64,000 nucleotides of DNA, from NCBI RefSeq assembly GCF_022549355.1, contig NZ_JAKZGL010000008.1:62001-126000 (forward strand). Reading direction: 5' to 3'. The number at the start of each line of letters is the position of its first letter. The first letter of the stretch is position 1. Shown piece by piece: positions 44,297 to 52,633 of this stretch. The notes under the pieces were generated by a model. It was not told where the DNA came from, did not search any database, and saw nothing but the letters and a program-made list of their open reading frames with translations. The translations under genes were made by a program, and so were the position numbers. Source of the stretch: Acinetobacter sp. NIPH 2699 (lineage in GTDB: Bacteria > Pseudomonadota > Gammaproteobacteria > Pseudomonadales > Moraxellaceae).

Positions 44297-45424
44297 TCAT
44301 TTTTCTATTTGATGCACAATTGCTTGGCGCGATTGTTGTTGAATTGCCCAATCAATATGTACATTTACAATCTCATCGTGCCATATTTTTGCTTCATGCA
44401 ATTTGGCTACGATTTCAGCTGAGTATGGCGCATTTCCTAAACCGATTGCAATATTACGCTTAAAGGATTGATAGCCCGTACGGCGGATTGGGCTGCCTTC
44501 TGTATTGGCTAAAAATGTTGTTTCATCCCATTGCCATATTTCGAGTAGGCTGATGTTGTCTAAACCATGCCGAGGATCGAAGTCTGGAATCGAAGCCATC
44601 TTGGCAAAACTATTCCACGGACAAATCAGTTGGCAATCATCACAACCAAAAATACGATTACCAATACCTTGACGCAAGTCTTCGGGGATAATACCTTTAT
44701 ATTCAATGGTCAAATAAGCAATACATTTTCTTGCATCGAGCATATAAGGCTCAACAATGGCTTGCGTTGGGCATATATCAATACAGGCAGTACATGAACC
44801 ACAATGCGCGGTGGCAGGTTGATCAAAGGGGAGATCAAGTGAAGTAAATAGCTCACCTAAGACAAAGAAAGAACCTGATTTTTTGTGGATTAGTAATGTA
44901 TGTTTCCCTGTCCATCCCATGCCTGCACTTTCAGCTAAAGATTTTTCAAAAATTGGAGCTGAGTCTGCGAAAGGACGTGACTCAAAATCGCCCACTTTCT
45001 CTTTAATACGAGTTGCTAGGGTTTTAAGTCGTCCACGCATGATCTTATGGTAATCACGTCCACGTGCATAACGCGCAATGATGGCTGAATTTGGTTCAAA
45101 TGGTACATAACGGGACTTTGGTGATGCCACAAGATAGTTCATTCGCACACAAATAATGCTTTTTGTGCCAGGGACAAGTAAGGTTGGATTCGCACGTTTT
45201 TCTAAGTTTTCTTCTAAATAGTGCATGTCAGCATGATAGCCACGTTTTAAATATTCTTCGAAACGTGGCATTTGATCTTGAGCATCTGGTTTAGCAATGA
45301 CACAATCAGCAAAGCCCAAGTCCAAAGCTTGTGCTTTTATCCATGCTTTAAGTTCTTGAGGATCAAACTGTTGTAGCCCAATCTTATGAGACAGTTTTTG
45401 AGACGATGCAGTGGAAGAAGCCAT
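44297..45424 (-). CDS. queG: Epoxyqueuosine reductase QueG
   Basis: Cobalamin- and Fe-S-dependent reductase for the last step of queuosine synthesis. It carries two ferredoxin-like cluster motifs (CGSCTACIDICP and CDDCQLICPWN), the DUF1730 N-terminal region (RGYHADMHYLEENLEKR, RYARGRDYHKIMR), and the catalytic Asp region DSAPIFEKSLAESAGMGWTGKHTLLI. The start at 45424 (375 residues) is typical; an in-frame ATG at 45538 would overlap the divergent nnr gene. It lies divergent from nnr, a common arrangement (queG with nnr or tsaE). QueH in the same window catalyses the same reaction. Confidence 0.93.
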   Translation of the reverse strand: MASSTASSQKLSHKIGLQQFDPQELKAWIKAQALDLGFADCVIAKPDAQDQMPRFEEYLKRGYHADMHYLEENLEKRANPTLLVPGTKSIICVRMNYLVASPKSRYVPFEPNSAIIARYARGRDYHKIMRGRLKTLATRIKEKVGDFESRPFADSAPIFEKSLAESAGMGWTGKHTLLIHKKSGSFFVLGELFTSLDLPFDQPATAHCGSCTACIDICPTQAIVEPYMLDARKCIAYLTIEYKGIIPEDLRQGIGNRIFGCDDCQLICPWNSFAKMASIPDFDPRHGLDNISLLEIWQWDETTFLANTEGSPIRRTGYQSFKRNIAIGLGNAPYSAEIVAKLHEAKIWHDEIVNVHIDWAIQQQSRQAIVHQIEK

Positions 45425-45447
45425 AAACCAATAATAGGGGTATAAAC

Positions 45448-46950
45448 ATGCAACGCCCAGTTTACCATAGCCCAGTTTATGATAGCCAAAGTATTCAAGC
45501 ATGGGAGCAACGTTGGTTTGCTCAGCAAAATTCTTCACTTGGTCTTATGCAACAAGCTGCTTGGGCAATAACACAACAACTTCTTAAACAGTTTCTACAA
45601 AATCACATTCAAAGAATTGCGATTTGGTGTGGTCAAGGCAACAACGCAGGTGATGGTTATTATATTGCTGCTTTTCTAAAGCAACAGGGTTTTAGCGTTA
45701 CCGTGTTTTCATCAGATCTAGGCGAATCTGTTGATTTAAAATACGCCTATGAATATGCTCAATCCCATCAGGTGGAAATTGAAACCATTCATTATTTATT
45801 AGCTGAACATGACGTTAATTCAAATTTACCAATTTTTGATTGCCATATTGATGCTTTATTTGGCATTGGCTTAAATCGTGAGTTAAATCAAAGCTGGCAA
45901 AATACTATTCAACTGTTTAATGCACAAACAGGCGTAAAAATCTCAATTGATATTCCTAGCGGTCTACATGCCAATACAGGGCAGGCTTTACCTTGTGCGA
46001 TTCAAGCCAATCAGACTTTTACCATACTGGGATATAAGACAGGACTGTTTACAGGACAGGGTAAAGAATATGTTGGGCAATTGCAGTTAGTCAGTCTGAT
46101 TCCAACTGATGAAGAACTAAAGCCAGTCGCGTATTTATCACCTGAGAAAATTAATTTGCCGAAACGCCAAGCTTTTGGTCATAAAGGCAGTTATGGGCAT
46201 GTGCTGGTGGTCGGCGGTCATGCAGATATGGGCGGAGCCGTTATTATGGCTGCCGAAGCTGCTTTTTCTGCGGGCGCGGGAAAAGTCAGTGTGGTGTGTC
46301 ATGCCAGACATCATCAAGCGATTTTGTCGCGTTCACCGAATATTATGGTTCGAGATATTAATGTTCTGGATCAAAAGACCATTCAGCACTTATTAAACCA
46401 AGTCGATGCTGTTTGTTTTGGTATGGGCTTAGGGCGAGATCAATGGGCCGAACATATATTTGAGCAATGGTTTGATCTACTTAATCAAAATTCGCAATTA
46501 GAAGTGGTATTCGATGCCGATGGGCTTTGGTTTTTGGCAAAGTGCCCACAACAGTTAAATGCTCATATTTATGCCACACCGCATTCAGGCGAAGCGGCAA
46601 CATTATTGGACTGTACGGCTGCGGAAATTGAACAAGATCGAATCGCGGCTATTCAGCAGTTACAACAAAAATATGCAGGGCAATGGGTGCTGAAAGGTGC
46701 AGGTAGTTTGATTTTAGAAGATGACTTATTTATCTGTACCCAAGGTAATGCGGGCATGGGTACAGGCGGAATGGGCGATGTCTTGGCAGGGATGATTGCC
46801 AGCTTAAAAGCACAGTTTCATCAGCATGTTAAATTGCATGAAATCGTCAGCCTACACGCGCAAGCAGGTGATCTTTTAGCGGAAAGCGGTATGCGTGGTT
46901 TACAAGCACATGAAATGGGGAAAATGATTTATAAAGTGGTGAATGGTTAA
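45448..46950 (+). CDS. nnr: Bifunctional NAD(P)H-hydrate epimerase / dehydratase
   Basis: Repairs damaged NAD(P)H hydrates. The N-terminal YjeF_N epimerase domain (about 1-215) has the [21 protein letters not shown] motif and [12 protein letters not shown]. The C-terminal YjeF_C/CarK dehydratase domain (about 230-500) has [53 protein letters not shown] and the active site [18 protein letters not shown]. The length of 500 is normal. Divergent from queG and convergent with ruvC, whose 3' ends overlap by four bases. Confidence 0.93.
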   Translation: MQRPVYHSPVYDSQSIQAWEQRWFAQQNSSLGLMQQAAWAITQQLLKQFLQNHIQRIAIWCGQGNNAGDGYYIAAFLKQQGFSVTVFSSDLGESVDLKYAYEYAQSHQVEIETIHYLLAEHDVNSNLPIFDCHIDALFGIGLNRELNQSWQNTIQLFNAQTGVKISIDIPSGLHANTGQALPCAIQANQTFTILGYKTGLFTGQGKEYVGQLQLVSLIPTDEELKPVAYLSPEKINLPKRQAFGHKGSYGHVLVVGGHADMGGAVIMAAEAAFSAGAGKVSVVCHARHHQAILSRSPNIMVRDINVLDQKTIQHLLNQVDAVCFGMGLGRDQWAEHIFEQWFDLLNQNSQLEVVFDADGLWFLAKCPQQLNAHIYATPHSGEAATLLDCTAAEIEQDRIAAIQQLQQKYAGQWVLKGAGSLILEDDLFICTQGNAGMGTGGMGDVLAGMIASLKAQFHQHVKLHEIVSLHAQAGDLLAESGMRGLQAHEMGKMIYKVVNG

Positions 46951-47492
46951 CGCCGTCTACTGCTTGAACGACTCCGTCCACGTGCCATACCACCTAAAGC
47001 ATTTAACACTGCCAGTTTAGTCATACTTCCTGAAGCGTGTGCATGACAAATCGCAGCAGCAAGAGCATCAGCAGCATCAGCTTGAGGCTGAATACTTAAA
47101 TTGAGTAGGCGCATGACCATCATTTGTACTTGTTCTTTTTCCGCAGCACCATAGCCGACAACGGATTGTTTAATTTGGCGTGCGGTATATTCTGCAACTT
47201 TTAAATCTAAATTGACCAGTGCGGCAATCGCTGCACCACGCGCTTGACCAAGCTTTAGAGCTGAGTCTGGGTTTTGCGCCATAAAGACTTGTTCTACAGC
47301 AGCTTCTGTTGGTCCATGAAATTTAACAATACGTTCAACACCTGCAAAAATGCGTTTTAAGCGTTCAGGCATTTCCTGTGTTTCAGTACGAATAGTCCCT
47401 GCGTCAACAAAACGTAACTTGTTGCCATCTTTTTCGATAATTCCGTAACCTGTTAAACGTGAACCAGGGTCAATACCAATAATGAGTGACAT
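46947..47492 (-). CDS. ruvC: Crossover junction endodeoxyribonuclease RuvC
   Basis: Resolves Holliday junctions. The first catalytic Asp is in [14 protein letters not shown]; Glu in [23 protein letters not shown]; the later acidic pair in [15 protein letters not shown]. The C-terminal tail [11 protein letters not shown] is a basic, Ser/Arg-rich extension beyond the usual RuvC end. It has no ruvAB neighbours here. Its 3' end overlaps the stop region of nnr by four bases on the opposite strand. Confidence 0.95.
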   Translation of the reverse strand: MSLIIGIDPGSRLTGYGIIEKDGNKLRFVDAGTIRTETQEMPERLKRIFAGVERIVKFHGPTEAAVEQVFMAQNPDSALKLGQARGAAIAALVNLDLKVAEYTARQIKQSVVGYGAAEKEQVQMMVMRLLNLSIQPQADAADALAAAICHAHASGSMTKLAVLNALGGMARGRSRSSSRRR

Positions 47493-47960
47493 GAAGCACT
47501 ATAAAAAATAAAAGATGATTGATATTGTTACATAACGCGCTTTTAGCTGCATGATAATTTTGTAGTATTTTGAATTATAAGGATATAGTTGTTTTATTGA
47601 ACAAGGCTTATATTTCGTTGACTAAGATATTGTCGTCTTTAATAAAAAAGTTCAGCAGCTTTCAATGAATCTATTCATAACTTCGGATAGTTATCAATAT
47701 CAAATCGCGGAAAGGAAAATTGCGGCTAGATACAAAAACCAAAATCTTAGTTCGTGAAAAAATTGAATTTATTGAATCAATTAATGACGGTTGTGTATGG
47801 CTTTCATGTGTCTTTATTAATTAGTGTGTGTTTTGAACAATTAGTGCAATAAATGAACATAAAATATGTATTATCCAGCTTTATTGGTAATTAACTTGCT
47901 TATTGAAATATAAGCGCGTATAAAGCACTTCATTGATCTTATATGTAGATCAAATGTTGA
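47493..47960. other. Intergenic region upstream of the initiator tRNA
   Basis: 468 bases with no ORF. It contains the strong tRNA promoter at 47896-47924; the rest is AT-rich and featureless. Confidence 0.5.
47896..47924 (+). promoter_or_regulatory. Sigma-70 type promoter of the initiator tRNA
   Basis: TTGCTT (47896-47901) and TATAAA (47919-47924) are separated by exactly 17 bp. Transcription would start near 47931, about 30 bases before the mature tRNA 5' end. The match to consensus is 4/6 and 5/6. Confidence 0.7.
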
Positions 47961-48037
<77 letters not shown>

Positions 48038-48223
48038 ATTAAAAGTTAATTGAATTTAGCTCTGTGATGTATTTAAAATTGCTGTTGAATAAGTAAAGAC
48101 AGCAATATAGTTAGCTTAAATAACCCTAAGTAAAGCTAAAAATTATTAGATTCTAGAAATGTAGTTATCCTCTCTCATTTATCTAGCGTTGTAGTAAACA
48201 AAATCGATCATTTGAGCTCAGGA

Positions 48224-48457
48224 ATGAGTGATATTGTGTTAAAAATTATCAATGAATGGCGTGTAGCCAAAGCTATAAATGGCAAAGAGATTTGTGTGAA
48301 AATCATCCCTTTAAAACGCCAACAAAATACGTTGAATGGCTTTAAATGGGTGGAAGTAGGTAAGAAAGTACTATTACCGTCTGGTCAAGAAATTGACTTT
48401 AACTTAGATGGTAAAAGCTTTTATACCGATGTTAATCAGTTATATCGATTAACATAG
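48224..48457 (+). CDS. Hypothetical protein, 77 residues, duplicated nearby
   Basis: A small soluble basic protein (ATG at 48224, MSDIVLKIINEWRVAKAI). No recognised domain. Its C-terminal part (WVEVGKKVLLPSGQEIDF then DGKSFYTDVNQLYRLT) reappears in a truncated copy at 49115-49240, with 25 of 36 residues identical, in front of the second cold-shock gene. This indicates a tandem duplication of the unit 'this gene + csp'. A 12-bp hairpin follows before the first csp gene. Start alternatives: TTG at 48212. Confidence 0.6.
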   Translation: MSDIVLKIINEWRVAKAINGKEICVKIIPLKRQQNTLNGFKWVEVGKKVLLPSGQEIDFNLDGKSFYTDVNQLYRLT

Positions 48458-48498
48458 TAGTTTTTTGCACTTGAAATATCTATTTAATACAAATAGAT

Positions 48499-48536
48499 TG
48501 AGTTCAATCATAATATAAATATTTTGATTGAACTCA
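48499..48536 (+). promoter_or_regulatory. Perfect 12-bp inverted repeat before the first csp gene
   Basis: TGAGTTCAATCA (48499-48510) and TGATTGAACTCA (48525-48536) with a 14-base AT-only loop. It lies 28 bases before the csp start codon. It may be an mRNA hairpin in the 5' leader, a terminator without a T-run, or an operator. Confidence 0.65.
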
Positions 48537-48564
48537 TAAATTAACATGAACAAGGTTTAGAAGT

Positions 48565-48774
48565 ATGACTGATACAGTTACAGGTACAGTGAAGTGGTTT
48601 AACGAAACTAAAGGTTTTGGTTTCATTCAAGCTGACTCAGGGCAAGATGTTTTTGCTCATTTTAGCGAAATCCAAAGCAGTGGTTTCAAAGTTTTACACG
48701 AAGGCCAACGCGTTTCATTTGTCCTTGGTCAAGGTAAAAAAGGACCACAAGCTACTAGTATCTCTGTAATCTAA
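48565..48774 (+). CDS. Cold-shock protein, CspA family (first copy)
   Basis: A 69-residue OB-fold RNA/DNA chaperone with RNP1 (KGFGFI) and RNP2-type (DVFAHF) motifs intact. The protein keeps mRNA unstructured. It is the first of three csp genes within 1.7 kb. It differs from the second copy at only about ten residues, and the nucleotide sequence between is nearly identical in the centre, so the two arose by recent duplication or are kept similar by gene conversion. The start is the ATG at 48565, preceded by AGAAGT. A terminator follows. Confidence 0.93.
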   Translation: MTDTVTGTVKWFNETKGFGFIQADSGQDVFAHFSEIQSSGFKVLHEGQRVSFVLGQGKKGPQATSISVI

Positions 48775-48797
48775 CTCAGATATTTAGTTAAAAAAGA

Positions 48798-48821
48798 AGC
48801 CCGCGATCGTGGGCTTTTTTT
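48798..48821 (+). terminator. rho-independent terminator of csp copy 1
   Basis: GCCCGCGATCGTGGGC stem-loop followed by seven T residues. Confidence 0.9.
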
Positions 48822-49114
48822 GTGACTTTGTTCCATTCTAAATAAGATTGGCACTTTCTAACTTGGAATTTGGAGAGTGTAATGAAAACAACAGTTAAGA
48901 GAACTCTACACTGAGTTGTTTAACTCCTTTCTCTAAGTCCAGAATACACTGTTGTTCTGAGGATAGCACGTTTGCTTGGACCTATAGAATTCGCTACACG
49001 AATTCACTTATTATCCCATGTTGAATAATTTAAAAGCGTGGCTGTAGCCAATAACATTCTAAAAAAAGCGCATGTGTACTTTCTGATAGATCATGTTAAT
49101 AAAAGTACGCGGTA
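48822..49114. other. Non-coding, structured interval between csp copies
   Basis: About 290 bases containing a possible 10-codon ORF with a ribosome site (ATG at 48882, GGAGAG upstream, MKTTVKRTLH), and the inverted repeat GAATTCG/CGAATTC (48987-48993 / 48999-49005). I cannot assign any of it; the rest appears to be degraded sequence of the duplication. Confidence 0.4.
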
Positions 49115-49240
49115 ATGTTATCCAACAAATGGCTAAAAGCAGGTAAAAAGATGTTTTTGAAGTCTGATCAAGAAATTGAATTTAACCAAGACGGAAAAAG
49201 TTTCTATACTTTGGTTAATAAGCTATATCGCTTGACCTAA
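49115..49240 (+). pseudogene. Truncated copy of the 77-residue gene
   Basis: A 41-codon open frame whose last 36 codons align to the C-terminal part of the 48224 gene (25 of 36 identical, for example GKK, QEI, DGKSFYT, LYRLT). The N-terminal half is missing and only unrelated sequence stands before it. The DNA following it (TATCTGTTTATGCAAAATAGA and onwards) also matches the region after the first copy, so the duplication includes the csp leader. It may still be translated, but it is best read as a decayed remnant. Confidence 0.7.
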
Positions 49241-49355
49241 AATTTGGTATGCTTGTAGTATCTGTTTATGCAAAATAGATAGAGTTAAAATCAGAAGCAG
49301 TTGTGTTTCTAATTTGACTTTTTTTTTAACAAAAGATTTTAAAGGTTTAGGTTTT

Positions 49356-49565
49356 ATGTCTGAAACTGTTAACGGAACTGTAAAGTGGTTCAACGAAACT
49401 AAAGGTTTTGGTTTTATTCAAGCTGACTCAGGGCAAGACGTTTTTGCTCATTTTAGCGAAATCCAAAGCAGCGGTTTTAAAGTTTTACACGAAGGTCAAC
49501 GCGTTAAGTTTGAGCTTGGTCAAGGTAAAAAAGGACCACAAGCTACAAACATTACCGTTATCTAA
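49356..49565 (+). CDS. Cold-shock protein, CspA family (second copy)
   Basis: A 69-residue Csp nearly identical to the first copy in residues 8-55, with changes at the N-terminus ([11 protein letters not shown]) and in the strand after HEGQRV (KFELGQG). The true start is the ATG at 49356; an in-frame upstream start at 49314 would add 14 unrelated residues. It is the second half of the tandem duplicated unit. A terminator follows. Confidence 0.92.
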   Translation: MSETVNGTVKWFNETKGFGFIQADSGQDVFAHFSEIQSSGFKVLHEGQRVKFELGQGKKGPQATNITVI

Positions 49566-49587
49566 CAGAAGTCATTCGGTAAAAAAG

Positions 49588-49612
49588 AAGCTCACACAAG
49601 TGGGCTTTTTTA
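49588..49612 (+). terminator. rho-independent terminator of csp copy 2
   Basis: AAGCTCAC ACAA GTGGGCTT stem with a T-run. One G-T pair in the stem. Confidence 0.85.
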
Positions 49613-49980
49613 CGTCTTAAAAATAGGTACAGTATTATTCTAGAAAAATATATGAAAATTTGGTCTGATGATATTTGAAAGAAGTATGATTAAAGTGAAT
49701 ACTTTTAAGCTTTTGAAAAGAAATAGGTTTTTACTAGGAAAATATATGGGTTTGAAAAATCTATAATTTTGATATGTTTAGAGGGGATGTGTTGCACAGA
49801 AAAAGTAAAATGGTGTATAGTTAAAGGCAACTAGAAGAATAACACTGTTGATTCAACAAATCTTTTCATTTCGTAGTTTAATCAAACCTTTCGTTTTATC
49901 AGATTTAGTTTCATCGTTTATTATTTCAAGTTAATTGCTATTAAGCATCTAAAATATTTCTGAAAAAATAGGTTAAAGAT
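49613..49980. other. Long leader region of the third csp gene
   Basis: About 370 bases without an ORF. It includes a candidate promoter (49792-49821) whose transcript would have a 5' leader of roughly 150 bases before the csp start, similar in length to the cold-responsive cspA leader of E. coli. Confidence 0.45.
49792..49821 (+). promoter_or_regulatory. Candidate sigma-70 promoter of csp copy 3
   Basis: TTGCAC (49792-49797) and TATAGT (49816-49821), spaced by 18 bp. The predicted start is near 49828, giving a leader of about 153 bases. Confidence 0.5.
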
Positions 49981-50193
49981 ATGTCTAATACTGTGACTGG
50001 TACGGTTAAGTGGTTCAACGAAACTAAAGGTTTTGGTTTCATTCATGCTGATTCTGGACAAGACGTTTTCGCTCATTTTAGCGAAATCCAAAGTGATGGT
50101 TTTAAAGTTCTTCATGAAGGTCAACGCGTGTCTTTTACCATTGCTGACGGTAAAAAAGGCCCTCAAGCGACGGGTATTACTGTCGTTGCTTAA
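49981..50193 (+). CDS. Cold-shock protein, CspA family (third copy)
   Basis: A 70-residue Csp with RNP motifs KGFGFI and DVFAHF intact. It differs from the other two by HADSG, SDGF and a C-terminus [20 protein letters not shown]. Nucleotide similarity to the others is lower, so it is an older paralogue. It has its own promoter and long leader, and a strong terminator follows. Confidence 0.93.
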   Translation: MSNTVTGTVKWFNETKGFGFIHADSGQDVFAHFSEIQSDGFKVLHEGQRVSFTIADGKKGPQATGITVVA

Positions 50194-50211
50194 TACAAGT
50201 CGTATGATTTG

Positions 50212-50240
50212 AAAAAAGCTCACGTTAGTGAGCTTTTTTT
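50212..50240 (+). terminator. rho-independent terminator of csp copy 3
   Basis: AAAAAAGCTCAC and GTGAGCTTTTTTT around a GTTA loop. Confidence 0.92.
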
Positions 50241-50380
50241 ATGATGTACTCATTTTTGTCATAAATTAACTATTTGGTCAAAATATTGCTCTAAATTGAT
50301 CTACGACTTTTTGCTAATTTCAATTTATAAGTTTTGCAGGCAAATTAATAAGCGTAGTACATTTTGTGAGCATTAAAGTT

Positions 50381-50497
50381 ATGGAAAACTTAGAGCCGTA
50401 TACTCAAGGGTTTGAGAAAGAAGTTCATGTGAATTGTAAACGTTCTTTAGGTACATTATTAGTGAGCTTCGTGGTCTTGATCGCAACGAGTCTATAA
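50381..50497 (+). CDS. Small single-span membrane protein, 38 residues
   Basis: A 38-codon gene starting with ATG at 50381: a hydrophilic, acidic N-terminal half (MENLEPYTQGFEKEVHV) and a C-terminal hydrophobic helix (LGTLLVSFVVLIATSL) long enough to cross or dip into the membrane. A strong terminator starts within ten bases of the stop, which marks it as a discrete transcription unit rather than chance. Upstream is a spaced GAG that could act as a weak ribosome site. Function unknown; positioned after the csp cluster. Confidence 0.6.
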   Translation: MENLEPYTQGFEKEVHVNCKRSLGTLLVSFVVLIATSL

Positions 50498-50504
50498 GCA
50501 AAAG

Positions 50505-50529
50505 AAAAGCATCTTCGGATGCTTTTTTA
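50505..50529 (+). terminator. rho-independent terminator of the 38-residue gene
   Basis: AAAAGCATC and GATGCTTTTTT flank the stable TTCG tetraloop. Confidence 0.93.
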
Positions 50530-50632
50530 TTGAAGAAAATTTTCAGCAATACAAATATAGTTGTGTTTCAAATCATAGACATAAGATTGCACTTTTTTTG
50601 CTATCTTTATTCTTTTGCAAGAATATAAACGT

Positions 50633-51067
50633 ATGAAAAACTTTTTATTTTTAGGTTTAATCCTGACATCACTCGCAGCATGTTCATCAATGCCAAATCA
50701 AGAACTTACGCCACCAAAAATTGGCATGGCAAACCCTGCTAGTAAATTCTGTATTGAACAGGGTGGACAATTAGAAATCCGAAATGAAGCAAATGGTCAG
50801 GTGGGATATTGTAAGTTGCCTAATGGTCAAGTTGTCGAAGAATGGGAGTTATTTCGCTCAAGCCAGCCTAAGTGTTTAGCTGAAGAAGCGCAGAAATTAA
50901 TTGGTCAATCTGGACTGAGTGAAGATGAAATCAAGCAAAAAACGAAATCTGAAATCGTTCGTAGTATTGGACCGAATCAACCTGTAACCATGGATTATCG
51001 TGAAAATCGAGTGACGGTAACAATTGATCCAAAATCTAAAAAGATTAGCCATGCGACTTGCGGTTAA
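50633..51067 (+). CDS. Lipoprotein with DUF333 and I78-inhibitor-like domains
   Basis: A 144-residue lipoprotein (lipobox LAAC, Cys at about 17). The first domain is DUF333 (NPASKFCIEQGGQLEIRNEANGQVGYCKLPNGQVVEEWELFR), also found in the hemolysin-like HslJ-adjacent proteins. The second (about 85-144: GLSEDEIKQKTKS then VTMDYRENRVTV and KISHATCG) matches the I78 peptidase-inhibitor pattern, whose C-terminal RxxxxxDxxxxxIxxxxCG is intact. It may protect against host or secreted proteases. The ATG at 50633 is preferred over TTG at 50615. It stands as a single gene. Confidence 0.8.
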   Translation: MKNFLFLGLILTSLAACSSMPNQELTPPKIGMANPASKFCIEQGGQLEIRNEANGQVGYCKLPNGQVVEEWELFRSSQPKCLAEEAQKLIGQSGLSEDEIKQKTKSEIVRSIGPNQPVTMDYRENRVTVTIDPKSKKISHATCG

Positions 51068-51270
51068 TCACTAAATAGAAGCTGTAGCGTTCAATTAAAC
51101 AGGATTTAATTGAACGCTTTTTTATATAACTTGCTCTGTCAGCCTTGATAATTCAAAAAAAGCACCCATCATTTTATTTACGATGATTTTTTATTTGCTG
51201 TGCCAGCTTTACTTTTATACACTCTGTGCTGCACATTTTTTCAATTTTCTGAGATAGACGAAGCTCTGAC

Positions 51271-51831
51271 ATGAATCTACTTCTTATCGTGGTATTTGGC
51301 ACAATTGCTGAAGTTTTAGTATGGATCGGCGTGGGTGACCTTGTAGGGAGTATGTGGTACGTATTCTTTTGGTTCATTTTCGCGTTTTTTATTGGTCTCA
51401 ATCTAGTTCGTTCAAGTACATCCAGTATCATGCCACAGTTGCAACAGATGCAAATGACTGGACAGCTCGGTGGTGATCCAGCCGTAACTAAAAAGCTGGC
51501 GCTTGCAATGTCTGGTTTTCTATTGATGATTCCAGGTTTGATCTCAGATGTTCTTGCAATCTTAGTGCTGATCCCCGCTGTACAAACTGCGTTTCGTAAT
51601 GCCTTGATGAAAACCATGGCAAAACGTCAGCAAGCGATGATGGAAAAAATGATGGGTGGTATGGGCGGCGGTGCTGCTGGGCAGAATCCTTTTGCAGATA
51701 TGATGCGTCAAATGCAGGAAATGCAAAATCAGCAGAGCGGTGGTCAATATCGTGATTCTACGATTATCGATGGCGAAGCACGTGAAGTTAAGCCTGATCA
51801 GAAGAAAATTGAATTTAAAGATGTAAATTAA
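51271..51831 (+). CDS. fxsA: FxsA family membrane protein
   Basis: A 186-residue inner membrane protein with three or four transmembrane segments (residues 3-22, 28-46, 78-98) and the FxsA core (EVLVWIGVGDLVGSMWYVFFWFIFAFFIGLNLVR, then FLLMIPGLISDVLAILVLIP). The cytoplasmic C-terminus is Met/Gly/Gln-rich (MMEKMMGGMGGGAAGQ, MRQMQEMQNQQSGG). In E. coli FxsA helps exclude phage T7 F-exclusion. Single gene. Confidence 0.9.
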   Translation: MNLLLIVVFGTIAEVLVWIGVGDLVGSMWYVFFWFIFAFFIGLNLVRSSTSSIMPQLQQMQMTGQLGGDPAVTKKLALAMSGFLLMIPGLISDVLAILVLIPAVQTAFRNALMKTMAKRQQAMMEKMMGGMGGGAAGQNPFADMMRQMQEMQNQQSGGQYRDSTIIDGEAREVKPDQKKIEFKDVN

Positions 51832-51851
51832 TCACGACAGAATGAATCAAG

Positions 51852-51880
51852 AAACACGCTTTTTAAAAGCGTGTTTTTTT
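51852..51880. terminator. Bidirectional terminator (fxsA / 59-residue gene)
   Basis: ACACGCTTTT and AAAAGCGTGT form a near-perfect stem with long A and T flanks; the right T-run overlaps the stop codon of the minus-strand small gene. Confidence 0.88.
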
Positions 51881-52058
51881 ATGCGTCATGTTTAGGGTGG
51901 TCATGTTTTTGGTCAACTTGAGCCGGTTTATCTTTTTCTTTGTTTTGAGGTTGGTATTCACTAGGAGTGAGTGTTGTTATCTCATTTTCTGAGTGTTTAT
52001 ATTTGCGACTGCGGTTGGCGCGTTCACGGAATCCACCTTTGTTGATCAATTGAGTCAT
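51879..52058 (-). CDS. Small hydrophilic protein, 59 residues
   Basis: A complete minus-strand frame of 59 codons starting with ATG at 52058, with GGAAA eight bases upstream. The N-terminus is basic (KGGFRERANRSRKYK), then acidic and Gln/Pro/Lys-rich, ending in an unusual His/Asp-rich tail (DQKHDHPKHDA) that might bind metal. No membrane segment. Convergent with fxsA across a shared terminator, which fits a real gene. No family recognised. Confidence 0.55.
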   Translation of the reverse strand: MTQLINKGGFRERANRSRKYKHSENEITTLTPSEYQPQNKEKDKPAQVDQKHDHPKHDA

Positions 52059-52299
52059 GATGATATTTCCGTAGTTTTAAAATCATATTCTAACAAATTC
52101 TATAAAAGATCAAAATTGTCATGTTATTGGGGTGACTGAGCTGTTCTAAGAAATGCATTTAGCTGTCATATAATTGTGTTACTTTTAAAGTATCGGTTCT
52201 AAAACAAGATTGTATTCTTGATTTTTTTCTCATAGGATAAAACTGTAACGACAAAGTTGTTGTGAGAAGAAAATAAAAAATAATAAGTGGGAGGAGTAA

Positions 52300-52557
52300 A
52301 TGATGTTATCTCAATATCATTGTGCATGTTGTGACAAGGTTGTTGCATCAACAGATAAGGCGTGTCCTTATTGTGGCTCTCAACATATCCGTAGCCCTTA
52401 TGGTTTATGGATGCTCTGTGTTGCAGCCTGTTTTGTGGTTGTGGTGATTGTAAAGGGTGTGCATATTTATTTACAGCAACATCATGAGGATCAAGCGATG
52501 CAAAAAAACTCATTATTTGAGATATTTAAGCATGAGAGTATAAATCCTAAAAAATAA
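52300..52557 (+). CDS. Zinc-ribbon membrane protein
   Basis: An 85-residue protein. The N-terminal zinc ribbon has two pairs of cysteines (CACC or HCACC and CPYCG, spaced by about 10), as in small zinc_ribbon domains, followed by one transmembrane segment (LWMLCVAACFVVVVIVKGVHIYL) and a short charged tail. It is probably a membrane-anchored metal-binding protein of unknown role. The start has GGGAGGAGT (GGAGG) just upstream, strong evidence. It ends before a terminator shared with metK. Confidence 0.75.
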   Translation: MMLSQYHCACCDKVVASTDKACPYCGSQHIRSPYGLWMLCVAACFVVVVIVKGVHIYLQQHHEDQAMQKNSLFEIFKHESINPKK

Positions 52558-52575
52558 TAGAAAGTCGTTGTAGAA

Positions 52576-52602
52576 ATAAAAAAAGCCCACAGTTTTGTTG
52601 CT
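52576..52602. terminator. Bidirectional terminator (zinc-ribbon gene / metK)
   Basis: AAAAGCCCACAG and CTGTGAGCTTTT form the stem across a TTTTGTTG loop, one mismatch. Confidence 0.85.
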
Positions 52603-52633
52603 GTGAGCTTTTACTATGAAGTTGTCGTGGGGA

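Noticed and set aside
49314..49355. N-terminal extension of csp copy 2
   Set aside because: The extra 14 residues are absent from all CspA proteins; the ATG at 49356 is the normal start.
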